From Emcibacter nanhaiensis (GTDB taxonomy: Bacteria; Pseudomonadota; Alphaproteobacteria; Sphingomonadales; Emcibacteraceae): a stretch of DNA of 64,000 nt. Location: the NCBI RefSeq assembly GCF_006385175.1, contig NZ_VFIY01000005.1:627501-691500 (forward strand), in the 5' to 3' direction. The notes under the pieces were generated by a model. It ran no database searches. It was not told the DNA's origin and saw only the letters and a program-made list of their open reading frames with translations. Positions 33,011-42,599 of the stretch are shown one piece after another; positions within the stretch are counted from its first letter, which is position 1, and each line of letters starts with the position of its first letter. Made by a program: the position numbers and the translations under genes.

Positions 33011-33502
33011 TTACCCTTCGTAAGGTTCACCAAGACGTATACACATAGCGTGTTTAGATACGTCAAGCATGTCTGCCAACATACCGCAATCATTTATGCC
33101 GTCGCTTTTAAGCTGATTGATGATATCCATTGGCATAAGTAGACTAGCCGCAAATTTATTTGCCTGAGTTTCCTCTCTGGGGCCAATATTTGTGTTGTGG
33201 TATTTGCCGACATTGGTACTTCTGTACATCCTGTCGTCATCAATACCTTCGCCCATTTTATCTTTATGATAAATAAAATGACCTAACTCATGGGCAATCG
33301 TAAAACGCTGCCTTGTTCGCGGATCATTTTCGTTTACCGTAATACGGTAACTGCCCGTATTCGTGCGTTCAATCATGCCAGAGACATCTTTACCTAAATA
33401 AGCATAATTAACTTCTATGCCTAAAGCTCTCGCTAAACCGTTAACATCCACAGGATAGCGGTCTTGGAATTCATTGATCAATGAAAAGATATTAACGACC
33501 AT
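33011..33502 (-). CDS. ImmA/IrrE-family metallo-endopeptidase
   Basis: This 163-residue protein (ATG at 33502, GGAAGGAGG upstream) contains the zinc motif HELGH at 71-75 within RFTIAHELGHFIYHK, and a downstream glutamate region EETQANKFAASLLMP, as in ImmA/IrrE peptidases. Known members cleave a repressor of an adjacent mobile element or stress regulon. No Xre-type repressor gene is next to it, so its target is unknown. The start overlaps the upstream membrane gene by 11 bases, indicating co-translation. Confidence 0.92.
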   Translation of the reverse strand: MVVNIFSLINEFQDRYPVDVNGLARALGIEVNYAYLGKDVSGMIERTNTGSYRITVNENDPRTRQRFTIAHELGHFIYHKDKMGEGIDDDRMYRSTNVGKYHNTNIGPREETQANKFAASLLMPMDIINQLKSDGINDCGMLADMLDVSKHAMCIRLGEPYEG

Positions 33503-33821
33503 TTTCGCCTCCTTCCTGTGCTTGAGCAATCTGGTCTGCAACCGACGCATTTACATGGTTTTCAATAAATTCGCTATAATCTTCTATAATTTTGCCAATA
33601 TTATCTTGCATATATTTATTGGCGATTTCTTCTGCTTTCTGCTCGGCTATCTCGGTAGCGACTTTCTCTGCTGTTTTTTTGGCATTGGATCGTAAATTCA
33701 AAAAGGCGAAGATACCGCCAAATATTGTGAGAAGGGAAATTGCAGCTAACAATGAGGAAACAAAGTCTAAACGACCTGTTTGAGATGCCAATTGAACAGC
33801 ATCCTTTAATTGTTCCTCCAT
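33492..33821 (-). CDS. Small single-span coiled-coil membrane protein, island gene
   Basis: This 109-residue protein has one membrane helix (about 21-43, LLAAISLLTIFGGIFAFLNL) followed by an alanine/lysine/glutamate-rich coiled coil (about 48-90). It has no known domain. It is the first gene of an operon with the ImmA-type peptidase, with the next start inside its 3' end. It could be an anchored substrate, a sensor, or an effector of the peptidase. Function unknown. Confidence 0.78.
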   Translation of the reverse strand: MEEQLKDAVQLASQTGRLDFVSSLLAAISLLTIFGGIFAFLNLRSNAKKTAEKVATEIAEQKAEEIANKYMQDNIGKIIEDYSEFIENHVNASVADQIAQAQEGGENGR

Positions 33822-33852
33822 TGCCTTCTCCCCCTAATATTTAATTCAGTAT

Positions 33853-33881
33853 ATTATACATTCAATGGTTGAATCATGCAA
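33853..33881 (-). promoter_or_regulatory. Island promoter with operator-like dyad in the spacer
   Basis: On the minus strand TTGCAT (33876-33881) and TATAAT (33853-33858) are separated by exactly 17 bases. The spacer contains a perfect dyad ATTCAA-TGG-TTGAAT (33860-33874). It lies just upstream of the membrane/ImmA operon, so that operon is probably repressed by a DNA-binding protein not encoded in it. Confidence 0.72.
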
Positions 33882-33958
33882 TGCGAGCGAGTGCGCAATA
33901 TTTTTGGATGTCAATTAATTTTCTAAATGGTTGTTTCGTAAATATTTTATTGGATCAA

Positions 33959-33991
33959 CAAAAAAACCGGGCCCGCTTGCGCGAGCCCGGT
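33959..33991 (-). terminator. Intrinsic terminator of the glycolytic operon
   Basis: On the minus strand ACCGGGC pairs with GCCCGGT, with an inner CGC/GCG pairing, and is followed by seven T. It ends the tkt-gap-pgk-fbaB transcript 84 bases after the fbaB stop. Confidence 0.9.
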
Positions 33992-34074
33992 CGTCCCTCA
34001 GACATCTACCCCCGAAGACGGGGTGTTCAGAAATAAGCCTGGTCTTTTATTGTGCTTGGGTCTCCCAGCAGGTC

Positions 34075-34995
34075 TTATTCCTGGCCTTTGTAGATTGCGA
34101 TAATCTTGTTCAGCATGTCGATCGCTTCCTCGCGCGGACGCTGGAAGGTGTTGCGGCCGATGATGGAACCGTTGCCGCCGCCGTCGCGGATGGCACGGGC
34201 GTCATCATAGACGCTGCTGGCGCCTTTCTTGGCGCCGCCGGAGAATACCACAATGCGGCGGCCGTTGAAAGCGGAACGCATGACCTCTTTCACGCGCGCG
34301 GCCTGGGTGGAAATGTCGATGTTGGCTTCTTTAAAGGCCTTCTCGGCTTCCGGCTGCTCCAGGTGATCGGAGGGCAGTTTCACCTTGATGATATGGGCGC
34401 CCAGTTCGGCGGCCAGGTGAGCGGCATAGGCGCCCACGTCCATGGCGGTCTCGCCGGCGGAAGTCAGTTTGCCGCCGCGCGGATAGGACCACAGCACCAC
34501 GGCCAGGCCGGCAGCCTTGGCTTCTTCGGCGATTTCGCGGAATTCTTCCATCAGCTCGAGCGCGAACTCGGAGCCCGGGTACATGGTGAAACCGACAGCG
34601 GAACAACCGAGACGCAGGGCGTCATTGACGGAAGCGTTCACGGACTGGTCCTTGGTCATGGCCCAGCTGTTGGAGCTGTTGATTTTAAGGATGGTCGGGA
34701 TCTGGCCGGCAAAGGTGTCGGCGCCGGCTTCCAGCATGCCGAGGGTAGAGGCATAGGCATTGAGGCCGGCGTCGATGGCCAGCTGGTAATGGTAATGCGG
34801 ATCGTAGGCCGGGGCGTTAGGCGCGAAACTGCGGGCCGGGCCGTGTTCGAAGCCCTGGTCAACCGGCAGGATGATCATTTTGCCGGTGCCGCCGAGCTTG
34901 CCGTTCATCAGGATGCGGGCCAGGTTGGCTTTGGTGCCGGGATTGTCGCTTTCATAGTAAGACAGGATCTGCTTTACCTTGCGTGTCATTCTCAT
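34075..34995 (-). CDS. fbaB: Class I fructose-bisphosphate aldolase, DhnA/FbaB type
   Basis: This 306-residue protein (ATG at 34995, GAGGT upstream) belongs to the DeoC/FbaB archaeal-type class I aldolases, which use a Schiff-base lysine rather than a metal. It contains 'MIILPVDQGFEHGPARSFA', 'SVNDALRLGCSAVGFTMYPG' (patterns) and an IIKVKLPSDH strand where the active-site lysine is expected. It cleaves fructose 1,6-bisphosphate. The frame is open to 35100. It lies 108 bases after pgk, with a hairpin between, in the glycolytic operon. Confidence 0.92.
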   Translation of the reverse strand: MRMTRKVKQILSYYESDNPGTKANLARILMNGKLGGTGKMIILPVDQGFEHGPARSFAPNAPAYDPHYHYQLAIDAGLNAYASTLGMLEAGADTFAGQIPTILKINSSNSWAMTKDQSVNASVNDALRLGCSAVGFTMYPGSEFALELMEEFREIAEEAKAAGLAVVLWSYPRGGKLTSAGETAMDVGAYAAHLAAELGAHIIKVKLPSDHLEQPEAEKAFKEANIDISTQAARVKEVMRSAFNGRRIVVFSGGAKKGASSVYDDARAIRDGGGNGSIIGRNTFQRPREEAIDMLNKIIAIYKGQE

Positions 34996-35068
34996 GTCAT
35001 TTACCTCGTTATCTCTATCTTTAATTCTGGCTGTGTATTTTTCATACGATACTGTTTTATAATGAAAA

Positions 35069-35091
35069 TCCCGGACCTTATAAGTCCGGGA
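35069..35091 (-). terminator. Hairpin between pgk and fbaB, weak terminator or processing site
   Basis: TCCCGGAC pairs with GTCCGGGA (8 bp) across a 7-nt loop 13 bases after the pgk stop. Only four T follow on the minus strand, so partial termination or mRNA stabilisation is more likely than full termination. Confidence 0.5.
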
Positions 35092-35103
35092 CCTTAACAA
35101 AAG

Positions 35104-36300
35104 CTATACTTCGAGAACTTTCACTCCCGGCAGCTCCTTGCCTTCCATCCATTCCAGGAAAGCGCCGCCGGCAGTGGAAATATGGGTGAACTTGTCAGCC
35201 ACACCCGCATGGTTGAGCGCCGCGACCGTGTCGCCGCCGCCGGCCACGCTGAGCAGGCTGCCGGCTTCGGTCAGTTCGGCGGCCGCCCGGGCCAGGGCCA
35301 CGGTGGCTTTATCGAACGGCTCGATCTCGAAGGCGCCCATGGGGCCGTTCCAGATCAGGGTCTTGCACTCTTTGAGGGCGGCGGAAAGCGCCGCCACGGA
35401 GTCTGCGCCCACATCCAGGATCATTTCGTCACCCTGCACGTCGTCCAGCCCGCAGGTGCGGTTCTCGGCATTGGCGGCAAACTCCCTGGCCACCACCACG
35501 TCGGTCGGCAGGTGCATCTTGCAGCCGGCGGCCTCGGCGCGGGACAGGATATCCCGGGCGGTGTCGGCCAGGTCATGCTCGCACAGTGACTTGCCCACAT
35601 CGACGCCCTGGGCGGCAAGGAAGGTATTGGCCATGCCGCCGCCGATGATCAGGTGATCCACCTTGGCCACCAGGTTGGTCAGCACGTCGAGCTTGGTCGA
35701 GACTTTCGCCCCGCCGACCACGGCCGCAACCGGACGCTGCGGGTTGCCGAGCGCGTTCTCGAGCGCCACCAGTTCCGCTTCCAGCGCCAGGCCCGCGGCA
35801 CTGGGCAGCAGGTGGGCCACGCCTTCGGTGGAGGCATGGGCGCGGTGGCAGCAGGAAAAGGCGTCATTGACATAGGCGTCGCCGTTGGCGGCCAGCGCCC
35901 TGGCGAACTCGGGGTCGTTCTTTTCCTCGCCGGCGTGGAAACGGACATTTTCCAGCAGCAGCACGGAGCCGTTTTCCATGGCGTCGATGGTTTCCACCAC
36001 ATCGTCGCCGATGCATTCATTGATGAAGGCGACCGGCAGCTTGGTGATATTGGCCAGCGGCTGGCCCAGCACTTCCAGGCTCATGTCCGGCACCACCTGG
36101 CCCTTGGGACGGCCGAAGTGGGACATGACGATGACCCGGGCGCCTTTTTCTGCCAGCGCCTGGATGGTCGGTGTCACGGAGCGGATGCGGGTGTCGTCGG
36201 TGACCTCGCCGTCTTTCATCGGGACGTTGAGGTCGGCACGAACCAGGACGCGCTTGCCGTCAAGCGCGCCCAGGCTTTCGATGTTCTTGAATGCAGCCAT
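35104..36300 (-). CDS. pgk: Phosphoglycerate kinase
   Basis: This 398-residue protein is the standard bacterial length. It transfers phosphate between 1,3-bisphosphoglycerate and ADP. Family motifs are [15 protein letters not shown] near the N-terminus, [12 protein letters not shown], '[19 protein letters not shown]' and '[11 protein letters not shown]', ending with the [12 protein letters not shown] nucleotide loop. It sits 18 bases after gap in the tkt-gap-pgk-fbaB operon. Confidence 0.98.
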   Translation of the reverse strand: MAAFKNIESLGALDGKRVLVRADLNVPMKDGEVTDDTRIRSVTPTIQALAEKGARVIVMSHFGRPKGQVVPDMSLEVLGQPLANITKLPVAFINECIGDDVVETIDAMENGSVLLLENVRFHAGEEKNDPEFARALAANGDAYVNDAFSCCHRAHASTEGVAHLLPSAAGLALEAELVALENALGNPQRPVAAVVGGAKVSTKLDVLTNLVAKVDHLIIGGGMANTFLAAQGVDVGKSLCEHDLADTARDILSRAEAAGCKMHLPTDVVVAREFAANAENRTCGLDDVQGDEMILDVGADSVAALSAALKECKTLIWNGPMGAFEIEPFDKATVALARAAAELTEAGSLLSVAGGGDTVAALNHAGVADKFTHISTAGGAFLEWMEGKELPGVKVLEV

Positions 36301-36318
36301 CAGGCTCCCCCGGTTGGG

Positions 36319-37323
36319 TTAGAGGGACGCCATGACGTTGGCAGTGTCGGACATACGGTTGGAGAAACCCCACTCGTTGTCGTACCAGCTCAGCACCCGC
36401 ACCAGGGTGCCGTCCATGACTTTGGTCTGGCTTGAGTCAAAGCTTGAGCTGTGGGCATCGTGGTTATAGTCGATGGAGACGCTCGGCTCGTCGATATAGG
36501 CCAGAACACCTTTCAGGCGGCCGTTGGCGGCTTCCTGGATGGCGGCGTTGATTTCATCGGCGGTGGTGGATTTCTTGGCCACGAATTTCAGGTCGATCAT
36601 GGACACGTTCGGTGTCGGTACGCGAACGGCGGAACCGTCCAGCTTGCCGGCCAGTTCCGGCAGAACCAGGCCAACAGCCTTGGCGGCACCGGTGGACGTC
36701 GGGATCATGCTCAGGCCGGCGGCGCGGGCGCGGCGCGGGTCGGAGTGCAGGGTGTCGAGCACCGGCTGGTCGCCGGTGTAGGCATGCACGGTGGTCATGT
36801 AGCCTTTTTCGATACCAACCAGGTCGTTCAGGACCTGGGCCACCGGGGCCAGGCAGTTGGTGGTGCAGGAGGCGTTGGACACGATGGTGTGGCCGGCTTC
36901 CAGCTTGTCGTGGTTCACGCCATACACGGTGGTCAGGTCAACTTCGGTGCCCGGGGCGGAGATCAGCACTTTCTTGGCGCCGGCGTCGAGGTGCGCCTTG
37001 GCTTTGTCGCGGTGGGTGAAGATACCGGTACACTCGTAAACAATGTCCACGCCCAGGTCGCCCCACGGCAGGTCGGCCGGGTTACGCTCTGCAGTCACCT
37101 TGATGTCGTTGCGGCCCAGGTTGATGACGTCGTCGTTGACGTTCACATCATGCGGGAAAGGACCGTGCACGGAGTCACGTTTCAGCAGGTAGGCGTTCAT
37201 ATCCACCGGACCAAGATCGTTGATGCCGACCACTTCGATGTCGGTACGACCGGATTCGTAAATGGCCCGCAGGGCAAGACGGCCGATACGACCGAAACCG
37301 TTGATTGCTACACGAGTTGTCAT
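36319..37323 (-). CDS. gap: Glyceraldehyde-3-phosphate dehydrogenase, type I
   Basis: This 334-residue enzyme has the NAD-binding [14 protein letters not shown] at the N-terminus and the catalytic cysteine in [12 protein letters not shown] around residue 150. '[12 protein letters not shown]' is at the C-terminus. Length is standard. It is second in the operon, 27 bases after tkt. Confidence 0.98.
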   Translation of the reverse strand: MTTRVAINGFGRIGRLALRAIYESGRTDIEVVGINDLGPVDMNAYLLKRDSVHGPFPHDVNVNDDVINLGRNDIKVTAERNPADLPWGDLGVDIVYECTGIFTHRDKAKAHLDAGAKKVLISAPGTEVDLTTVYGVNHDKLEAGHTIVSNASCTTNCLAPVAQVLNDLVGIEKGYMTTVHAYTGDQPVLDTLHSDPRRARAAGLSMIPTSTGAAKAVGLVLPELAGKLDGSAVRVPTPNVSMIDLKFVAKKSTTADEINAAIQEAANGRLKGVLAYIDEPSVSIDYNHDAHSSSFDSSQTKVMDGTLVRVLSWYDNEWGFSNRMSDTANVMASL

Positions 37324-37350
37324 AAGTGTAATCTCCGTTGAGTTAGACAG

Positions 37351-39324
37351 TTAAACCTTGCTTTTGACAGCATTGACGATGTTGTCCACCGTCAGCCCGA
37401 AATAATTAAACAGTTCACCGGCCGGGGCGGAAGCGCCGAACCGGTCGATGCCGATGACGATGCCGTCGCGGCCGACATAGCGTTCCCAACCCTGGGTGCT
37501 GCCGGCTTCGATGGCTACGTTAACGGCGGTGGTGCCGAGAACCTCGGCCTTGTAAGCGTCGTCCTGCTCGTCAAAACGCTCCCATGAGGGCAGGGATACG
37601 ACGCGGGTGGGAATGCCGGCGGCCTGCAGCTCTTCGCGGGCCTTGAGCGCCAGCTCCACTTCGGAACCGGTGGCCATCAGGGTTGCCGTGGCTTTGCCGT
37701 CGGCGTCCCTCAGCACATAGCCGCCTTTGGCAGCCAGATTGTCATCGGTATGCGTGAGGCGAACCTGCTCCAGGTTCTGGCGGCTCAGCACCAGCACGCT
37801 CGGGCGTTCCTTGTCCTCGAGGGCAGCGAGCCAGCATTCAGCAGTTTCCACCACGTCAGCCGGGCGGTAGACCGCCACATTGGGCATGGCGCGCAAGGAT
37901 GCCACATGCTCGATCGGCTGGTGGGTCGGACCGTCTTCGCCAAGGCCGATGCTGTCGTGGGTCATCACGTAAACCACGCGCTGCTTCATCAGGGCGGAAA
38001 GGCGGATCGCCGGGCGGCAGTAATCGGTAAACACCAGGAAAGTGCCGCCGTAGGGCATATATTCGCCGTGCAGCGCCAGACCGTTCATGGCTGCGGCCAT
38101 GCCGAATTCACGCACGCCATAATACATGTAGCGCCCGGAGAAGTCGTCACGGGTCACCGGGGTCATGTCGGCGGTCTTGGTGTTGTTGGAGCCGGTCAGG
38201 TCGGCTGAGCCGCCGATGGTTTCCCTCATGATCGGGTTGATCACGCCGAGCGCCATTTCCGACGCCTTGCGGGTCGCCACTTTCTTGGGCTCGGCCGCGA
38301 GCTGCTTTTTATAGGCGTTGATGGCGTCGGTGAGGCCGGCCGGAAGCTCCTTGTTCAGGCGACGCTCGAAGTCGGCGCGGATGTCACTATCAAGCCCGTC
38401 CCAGGCGGTTTTCCAGTCGCTGGCGGCCTGTTGGCTGCGCGTGCCGGCGTCGCGCCAGGCGCTCATGATCTCGTCCGGCACTTCGAACGGCGCATAGGGC
38501 CAGCCGAGGAAATCGCGGGCGGCGGCCACTTCTTCATCCCCCAGCGGCGCGCCGTGGGTTGCGGCCGTGCCCTGCTTGTTGGGGGCGCCGTAGCCGATGG
38601 TGGTGCGGCAGGCGATCAGGGTCGGCTTGTCGGCCTGCTGGGCTTCCTCGATGGCGGCGGAAATTTCATCCGGATTATGGCCGTCGATGGCGATGGTGTG
38701 CCAGTTGTGGGCCTGGAAGCGGGCAACCTGGTCGTCGCTGGTGGTGATGTCGGTGTTGCCGTCAATGCTGATGCTGTTGTCGTCCCACAGCACGATCAGC
38801 TTGTTGAGGCCAAGGTGGCCGGCCATGGAGACGGCTTCGTGGCTGATCCCCTCCATCAGGCAGCCGTCGCCGGCCAGCACATAGGTATGGTGATCAATGA
38901 CGTCACCGCAGCGGGCGTTGCTCAGCCGTTCCGCCAGCGCCATGCCGACGGCGGTGGCCAGGCCCTGGCCCAGCGGACCGGTGGTCATTTCCACGCCGGC
39001 CAGCTCGATATATTCCGGATGTCCGGCGCACGGGCTGTGCAGCTGGCGGAAGTTTTTGATTTCTTCCAGGGTCGGGTTTTCATAGCCGGTCAGATACAGC
39101 AGGGAATAGAGCAGCATGGAGCCGTGACCGGCCGACAGGACAAAGCGGTCGCGGTTCGGCCATTCGGGCCATTTCGGATCATATTTCAGGTGTTTCGTGA
39201 AAAGTACGGTAGCCACATCTGCCATGCCCATGGGCATACCCGGGTGACCTGAATTTGCAGCCTGTACGGCATCCATGCTGAGGGCACGGATCGTGTTGGC
39301 CATATCGCCGTGTGTTACAGTCAT
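37351..39324 (-). CDS. tkt: Transketolase
   Basis: This 657-residue thiamine-diphosphate enzyme transfers two-carbon units in the pentose phosphate pathway. It has the ThDP-binding GDGCLMEGISHEA block with the downstream WDDNSISIDG. The pyrimidine domain contains 'DLTGSNNT' and 'YGVREFGMAAAMNG', and the 'THDSIGLGEDGPTHQPIEH' block follows. It is the first gene of the tkt-gap-pgk-fbaB operon, so the promoter must lie in the 271-base gap before the divergent DUF4164 gene. Confidence 0.98.
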   Translation of the reverse strand: MTVTHGDMANTIRALSMDAVQAANSGHPGMPMGMADVATVLFTKHLKYDPKWPEWPNRDRFVLSAGHGSMLLYSLLYLTGYENPTLEEIKNFRQLHSPCAGHPEYIELAGVEMTTGPLGQGLATAVGMALAERLSNARCGDVIDHHTYVLAGDGCLMEGISHEAVSMAGHLGLNKLIVLWDDNSISIDGNTDITTSDDQVARFQAHNWHTIAIDGHNPDEISAAIEEAQQADKPTLIACRTTIGYGAPNKQGTAATHGAPLGDEEVAAARDFLGWPYAPFEVPDEIMSAWRDAGTRSQQAASDWKTAWDGLDSDIRADFERRLNKELPAGLTDAINAYKKQLAAEPKKVATRKASEMALGVINPIMRETIGGSADLTGSNNTKTADMTPVTRDDFSGRYMYYGVREFGMAAAMNGLALHGEYMPYGGTFLVFTDYCRPAIRLSALMKQRVVYVMTHDSIGLGEDGPTHQPIEHVASLRAMPNVAVYRPADVVETAECWLAALEDKERPSVLVLSRQNLEQVRLTHTDDNLAAKGGYVLRDADGKATATLMATGSEVELALKAREELQAAGIPTRVVSLPSWERFDEQDDAYKAEVLGTTAVNVAIEAGSTQGWERYVGRDGIVIGIDRFGASAPAGELFNYFGLTVDNIVNAVKSKV

Positions 39325-39595
39325 ATTCCTCTTGCCGGTCTACTATAATGTCAAAGAATTCGAGTACTCTGTCTTGGATCGCGGGCACAATGGACAAAAG
39401 CGGCTCCCCCGTCAACATTCTTCTGCACCGATTTGCGGAATCTTACGGTTAATTTTGCCTTTTTTGATGATTTCGGGGTCGTTTTGCGGAAAAAATGCCC
39501 TGAAAATCGTTTTAAGTGGATTTTCACGTGGAAATGAGTCTAGGCTTGCAAATATAATTTTGGCGGCTGGAAACGGTCGTAAAGGGGTAATGGAA

Positions 39596-39925
39596 ATGCC
39601 GTTCAAGGAAGACAATTCAAACGCGGATAAACTGAGGATAGAACTGGATGAGGCGCTGACCCGTCTGGAGCGCGCCGCCCTTGATGTCCGGGCCAAAGGC
39701 AAGCGGGATGGCGGGGAATCGGGCGCAGAAGCCGAGGACCGGATGAACCGCCTGGAAGCCGAAAACCGCCAGCTCAGGGACGCGGTCACCAAGCTCAAAC
39801 AGCAGTATGAAATTCTCGAAATGGAGCATCAGGAACTTCAGGAACGGGCCGAATCGGCCGACCGGGAGCTGGACGACACCTTGCGGCAGCTTGATCGCCT
39901 GATCGAGGCGGAAACCATTCACTAG
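39596..39925 (+). CDS. DUF4164 coiled-coil protein
   Basis: This 109-residue protein (ATG at 39596, AAAGGGG at good spacing) is almost entirely alpha-helical coiled coil (about 12-105), rich in Glu, Leu and Arg. DUF4164 proteins commonly precede zapA in alphaproteobacteria, and here zapA follows after 50 bases. A role beside ZapA in division is an inference from this context. The same frame opens upstream to 39275 without start support. Confidence 0.88.
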   Translation: MPFKEDNSNADKLRIELDEALTRLERAALDVRAKGKRDGGESGAEAEDRMNRLEAENRQLRDAVTKLKQQYEILEMEHQELQERAESADRELDDTLRQLDRLIEAETIH

Positions 39926-39975
39926 AATCACCCCCGGAATCATCCGGATATCAATTTTGCGGGCGGGAGCACTTC

Positions 39976-40278
39976 ATGGCCGAGATCATTGTCACCTTCA
40001 ACAACAAGCAATATCACCTGGCCTGTCGCGACGGCGAGGAAGACCGGCTGCGCAACCTGGCGGACTTTGTCGACGCCAAGGCCGATCAGCTCAAGTCGCA
40101 GATGGGTGCCATCACCGACAACCGACTGCTGTTGATGACGGCGATCCTGCTGGCCGACGAACTGGATGATGTGAAGAACGGCGCTCTTGATCTTGACAGC
40201 CCGGCTATCTACGAGAAAACCCTGGCCCAGGCGGTCAAGAAAGTCGAACACCTCGCCCGTACCCTGGAAGGGGTTTAG
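39976..40278 (+). CDS. zapA: Cell division protein ZapA
   Basis: This 100-residue protein promotes FtsZ bundling at midcell. It has the ZapA N-terminal strand pattern EIIVTFNNKQYHLACRDGEE (a beta hairpin followed by the LAD helix 'RLRNLADFVDAKADQL') and a C-terminal helix. Length is standard. It follows DUF4164 and is 2.1 kb upstream of the 6S RNA gene, a link preserved in many proteobacteria. Confidence 0.93.
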   Translation: MAEIIVTFNNKQYHLACRDGEEDRLRNLADFVDAKADQLKSQMGAITDNRLLLMTAILLADELDDVKNGALDLDSPAIYEKTLAQAVKKVEHLARTLEGV

Positions 40279-40434
40279 GTCGCTCCCGAAGACGGCCTTC
40301 CATTCCCGCTTTTCCCTTTTTTGGTACCCTTCTTGCGTAATATCCGGGACGGAAGAATCCCGGGTTCGCGCCTTTGTGCAATTCTGCCGGTACATTCGTG
40401 CTGTTGTATACGATAAATTAACGAATGGCTAATA

Positions 40435-40462
40435 AATAAAATTAGTGGATTCTAATTTTATT
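40435..40462. promoter_or_regulatory. AT-rich inverted repeat upstream of chemoreceptor gene
   Basis: AATAAAATTAG (40435-40445) and CTAATTTTATT (40452-40462) form an 11-bp perfect inverted repeat with a 6-base centre, about 60 bases before the chemoreceptor start. There is no GC-rich stem, so it is more likely a DNA-binding site than a terminator. Confidence 0.4.
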
Positions 40463-40521
40463 GTGGGGGAAGGAACATTTGTTTCCTGCCCCCTTTATTC
40501 GTGGCGCTAGGAGTTGCCTAA

Positions 40522-42294
40522 ATGATAAATCGCTTGAAAGTCGGGCCAAAGATCTGGTTGCCGGTTGTTATTTTTACCCTTGTCCTGGTCGGGCTGACCA
40601 TCTTTTTCCTCTCCACGTCCAAGACCGTCATGATGACGGACCGAAAGGACAAGGTGCGCGGTGTTGTGGAGCTGGGCTACAGTATTCTTGACCGGTTCCA
40701 GAAACTGGAAGCGGAAGGCGCCATGTCCCGGGAAGAAGCCCAGGCGGCCGCCATGCTGGCGGTTAAAAACATGCGCTATGATGGTGTGGAATATCTCTGG
40801 ATCAATGATATGCATCCCAATATGGTCATGCATCCCACCAAGCCGGCCCTCGACGGCAAGGACATTTCGGGCTTCAAGGATCCTGAAGGTGTCTATCTCT
40901 TTAACGAAATGGTCGAGGTCGTCAAACGCGATTCCAAAGGCTTTGTCGCCTACATGTGGCCGAAGCCCGGATTTGACGAGCCGGTCGCGAAAATTTCTTA
41001 TGTTCAGGGCTTTAAGGAATGGGGCTGGATCATTGGCAGCGGCCTCTATCTGGACGATGTTCAGGATGCCTTTAATGACACCCTGTTCATTACCCTGGCG
41101 GTGGCCGGGCTGGGCCTGCTGGTCGCCGGGATCGTCTCGGTGGTGGTGGCCCGCAATGTCACCGGCGGCTTGAATGTCCTGTCCGATACCATGATCCGCC
41201 TGGCGGACGGTGACCTCGCGGTGGACGTTCAGGGCGGTTCACGCCAGGACGAGGTGGGTGATATGGCCCGGGCGGTCGAAGTGTTCCGAGCCAACGCCAT
41301 CGAGCGGGTGGAGCTGGAACGGCAGGCCGAGAAGGCCCGTGTCGAGCAAGAGGAAGCGAAACGCCGCCAGCAGGAAGAAAAACTCGCCGCCGAACAGCAA
41401 CGGATGGAAGAAGAGCAGAAGCAGAAGGAAGAAGCTGCGGCTCGTCGCCAGGCCGATCGCCTGCAGATGGCTGAACGCTTTGAGGAGCGCGTCGGCAAGG
41501 TGCTCGAGACTGTTGCCAGTGCCGCAGCGGAGCTCAATGCCACCTCCGAATCCATGAGTTCATCCGCCAACAATATGAACCGGGTGTCCCTTTCCGCCAG
41601 CAAGGCGACCACCGACGCCGGGCAGAATGTTCAGCTGGTGGCCGGGGCGGCCGAGGAAATGTCCGCCTCGATCAAGGAAATTGCCCAGCGGCTCGGCAAT
41701 GCCAGCCGATCCTCTGAGAATGCGATGGGCCTGGTAGGTAACGCCACGGAACGTGTGAATCACATGGCGGACAGTTCCGACCGGATCAACAACATCATCC
41801 AGCTGATCCAGGATATTGCCGAGCAGACCAACCTTCTGGCGCTGAACGCCACCATCGAGGCCGCCCGCGCCGGTGAGGCCGGCAAGGGCTTCGCTGTGGT
41901 CGCCTCGGAAGTGAAGAACCTGGCCAGCCAGACGGCCGCCGCCACCGAGGATATCCGGCGCAATATCAGCGAAATGCAGGAGTCAACCAGCGGGTCCGTT
42001 GCCGCGGTCGAGGAGATATCCCTGACCATCAAGGAACTGAATGAAATTTTCGCCGCCATTTCGGCCAGCATGAACGAGCAGACCGCCGCCATGCAGGAAA
42101 TCAGCAGCAATTCGCTGGAAGCCGCCAACGGCACCGAAACCGCCGGCCGCAATGTGACCGATGTGAGCAATCTTGCCCAGGAAACGGAACATGCGGCGTC
42201 CGATGTTCTGACGGCGTCGGACCATTTGTCCAAGGAGGCGGCCACGCTGCAGGGACTGGTGGACGAGTTTCTCGCGGAAATCCGCGCCGGGTAA
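40522..42294 (+). CDS. Methyl-accepting chemotaxis protein with single Cache domain
   Basis: This 590-residue chemoreceptor has two membrane helices (about 10-30 and 190-212) that flank a periplasmic sCache_2 domain ('[18 protein letters not shown]' and '[16 protein letters not shown]' patterns). A HAMP region (about 213-265), a Glu/Gln-rich coiled coil, and a methyl-accepting signalling domain with the [19 protein letters not shown] hairpin (about 433-452) follow. The sCache_2 class senses small organic acids or amines in known cases. Its ligand is unknown. It lies between zapA and the 6S RNA gene. Confidence 0.95.
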   Translation: MINRLKVGPKIWLPVVIFTLVLVGLTIFFLSTSKTVMMTDRKDKVRGVVELGYSILDRFQKLEAEGAMSREEAQAAAMLAVKNMRYDGVEYLWINDMHPNMVMHPTKPALDGKDISGFKDPEGVYLFNEMVEVVKRDSKGFVAYMWPKPGFDEPVAKISYVQGFKEWGWIIGSGLYLDDVQDAFNDTLFITLAVAGLGLLVAGIVSVVVARNVTGGLNVLSDTMIRLADGDLAVDVQGGSRQDEVGDMARAVEVFRANAIERVELERQAEKARVEQEEAKRRQQEEKLAAEQQRMEEEQKQKEEAAARRQADRLQMAERFEERVGKVLETVASAAAELNATSESMSSSANNMNRVSLSASKATTDAGQNVQLVAGAAEEMSASIKEIAQRLGNASRSSENAMGLVGNATERVNHMADSSDRINNIIQLIQDIAEQTNLLALNATIEAARAGEAGKGFAVVASEVKNLASQTAAATEDIRRNISEMQESTSGSVAAVEEISLTIKELNEIFAAISASMNEQTAAMQEISSNSLEAANGTETAGRNVTDVSNLAQETEHAASDVLTASDHLSKEAATLQGLVDEFLAEIRAG

Positions 42295-42317
42295 CTTTTT
42301 CGGGATAATTATACAGG

Positions 42318-42351
42318 AAGCGCCGGGACAGATCGATTCCGGCGCTTCTTT
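42318..42351 (+). terminator. Intrinsic terminator after chemoreceptor gene
   Basis: GAAGCGCCGG pairs with CCGGCGCTTC (10 bp, 12-nt loop) and is followed by a short T-rich stretch. It separates the chemoreceptor transcript from the 6S RNA gene. Confidence 0.8.
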
Positions 42352-42376
42352 CATTTCCCCCATTGCTCTTTGGGGT

Positions 42377-42531
42377 GATCCTCCCTACATATAGGGTCTG
42401 CGCGGGTTACTGCCCTGTGCGTGGTTTTCTTTATTCCCTGGGGCTATAATTTTCATCCGGGGAGCTGTCCCTGTGGAGACCGTGGTCTCTTTATACGGCG
42501 CCCACCTGTCTATCAGGTTCCGGAGGATTAA
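42377..42531 (+). ncRNA. ssrS: 6S RNA
   Basis: A noncoding stretch of about 155 bases lies between the chemoreceptor terminator and fau. Its ends pair (ATCCTCC at 42378 with GGAGGAT at 42522) and it folds into one long interrupted hairpin. The internal blocks GCGGGTTACTGCCCTGTGCGTGG, CCCTGGGGC, GGGGAGCTGTCCCTGTGGAGACCGTGG and GCGCCCACCTG (described, not quoted in full beyond 20 each) fit my knowledge of alphaproteobacterial 6S RNA. Location next to fau and downstream of zapA is the conserved neighbourhood. 6S RNA binds sigma70 RNA polymerase in stationary phase. Confidence 0.85.
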
Positions 42532-42599
42532 ACATAAAATCACGGCAGCGATGGTCCCGCGCTCTTTAATTTACCGATAATCAGGATACTGGTCCGAGA

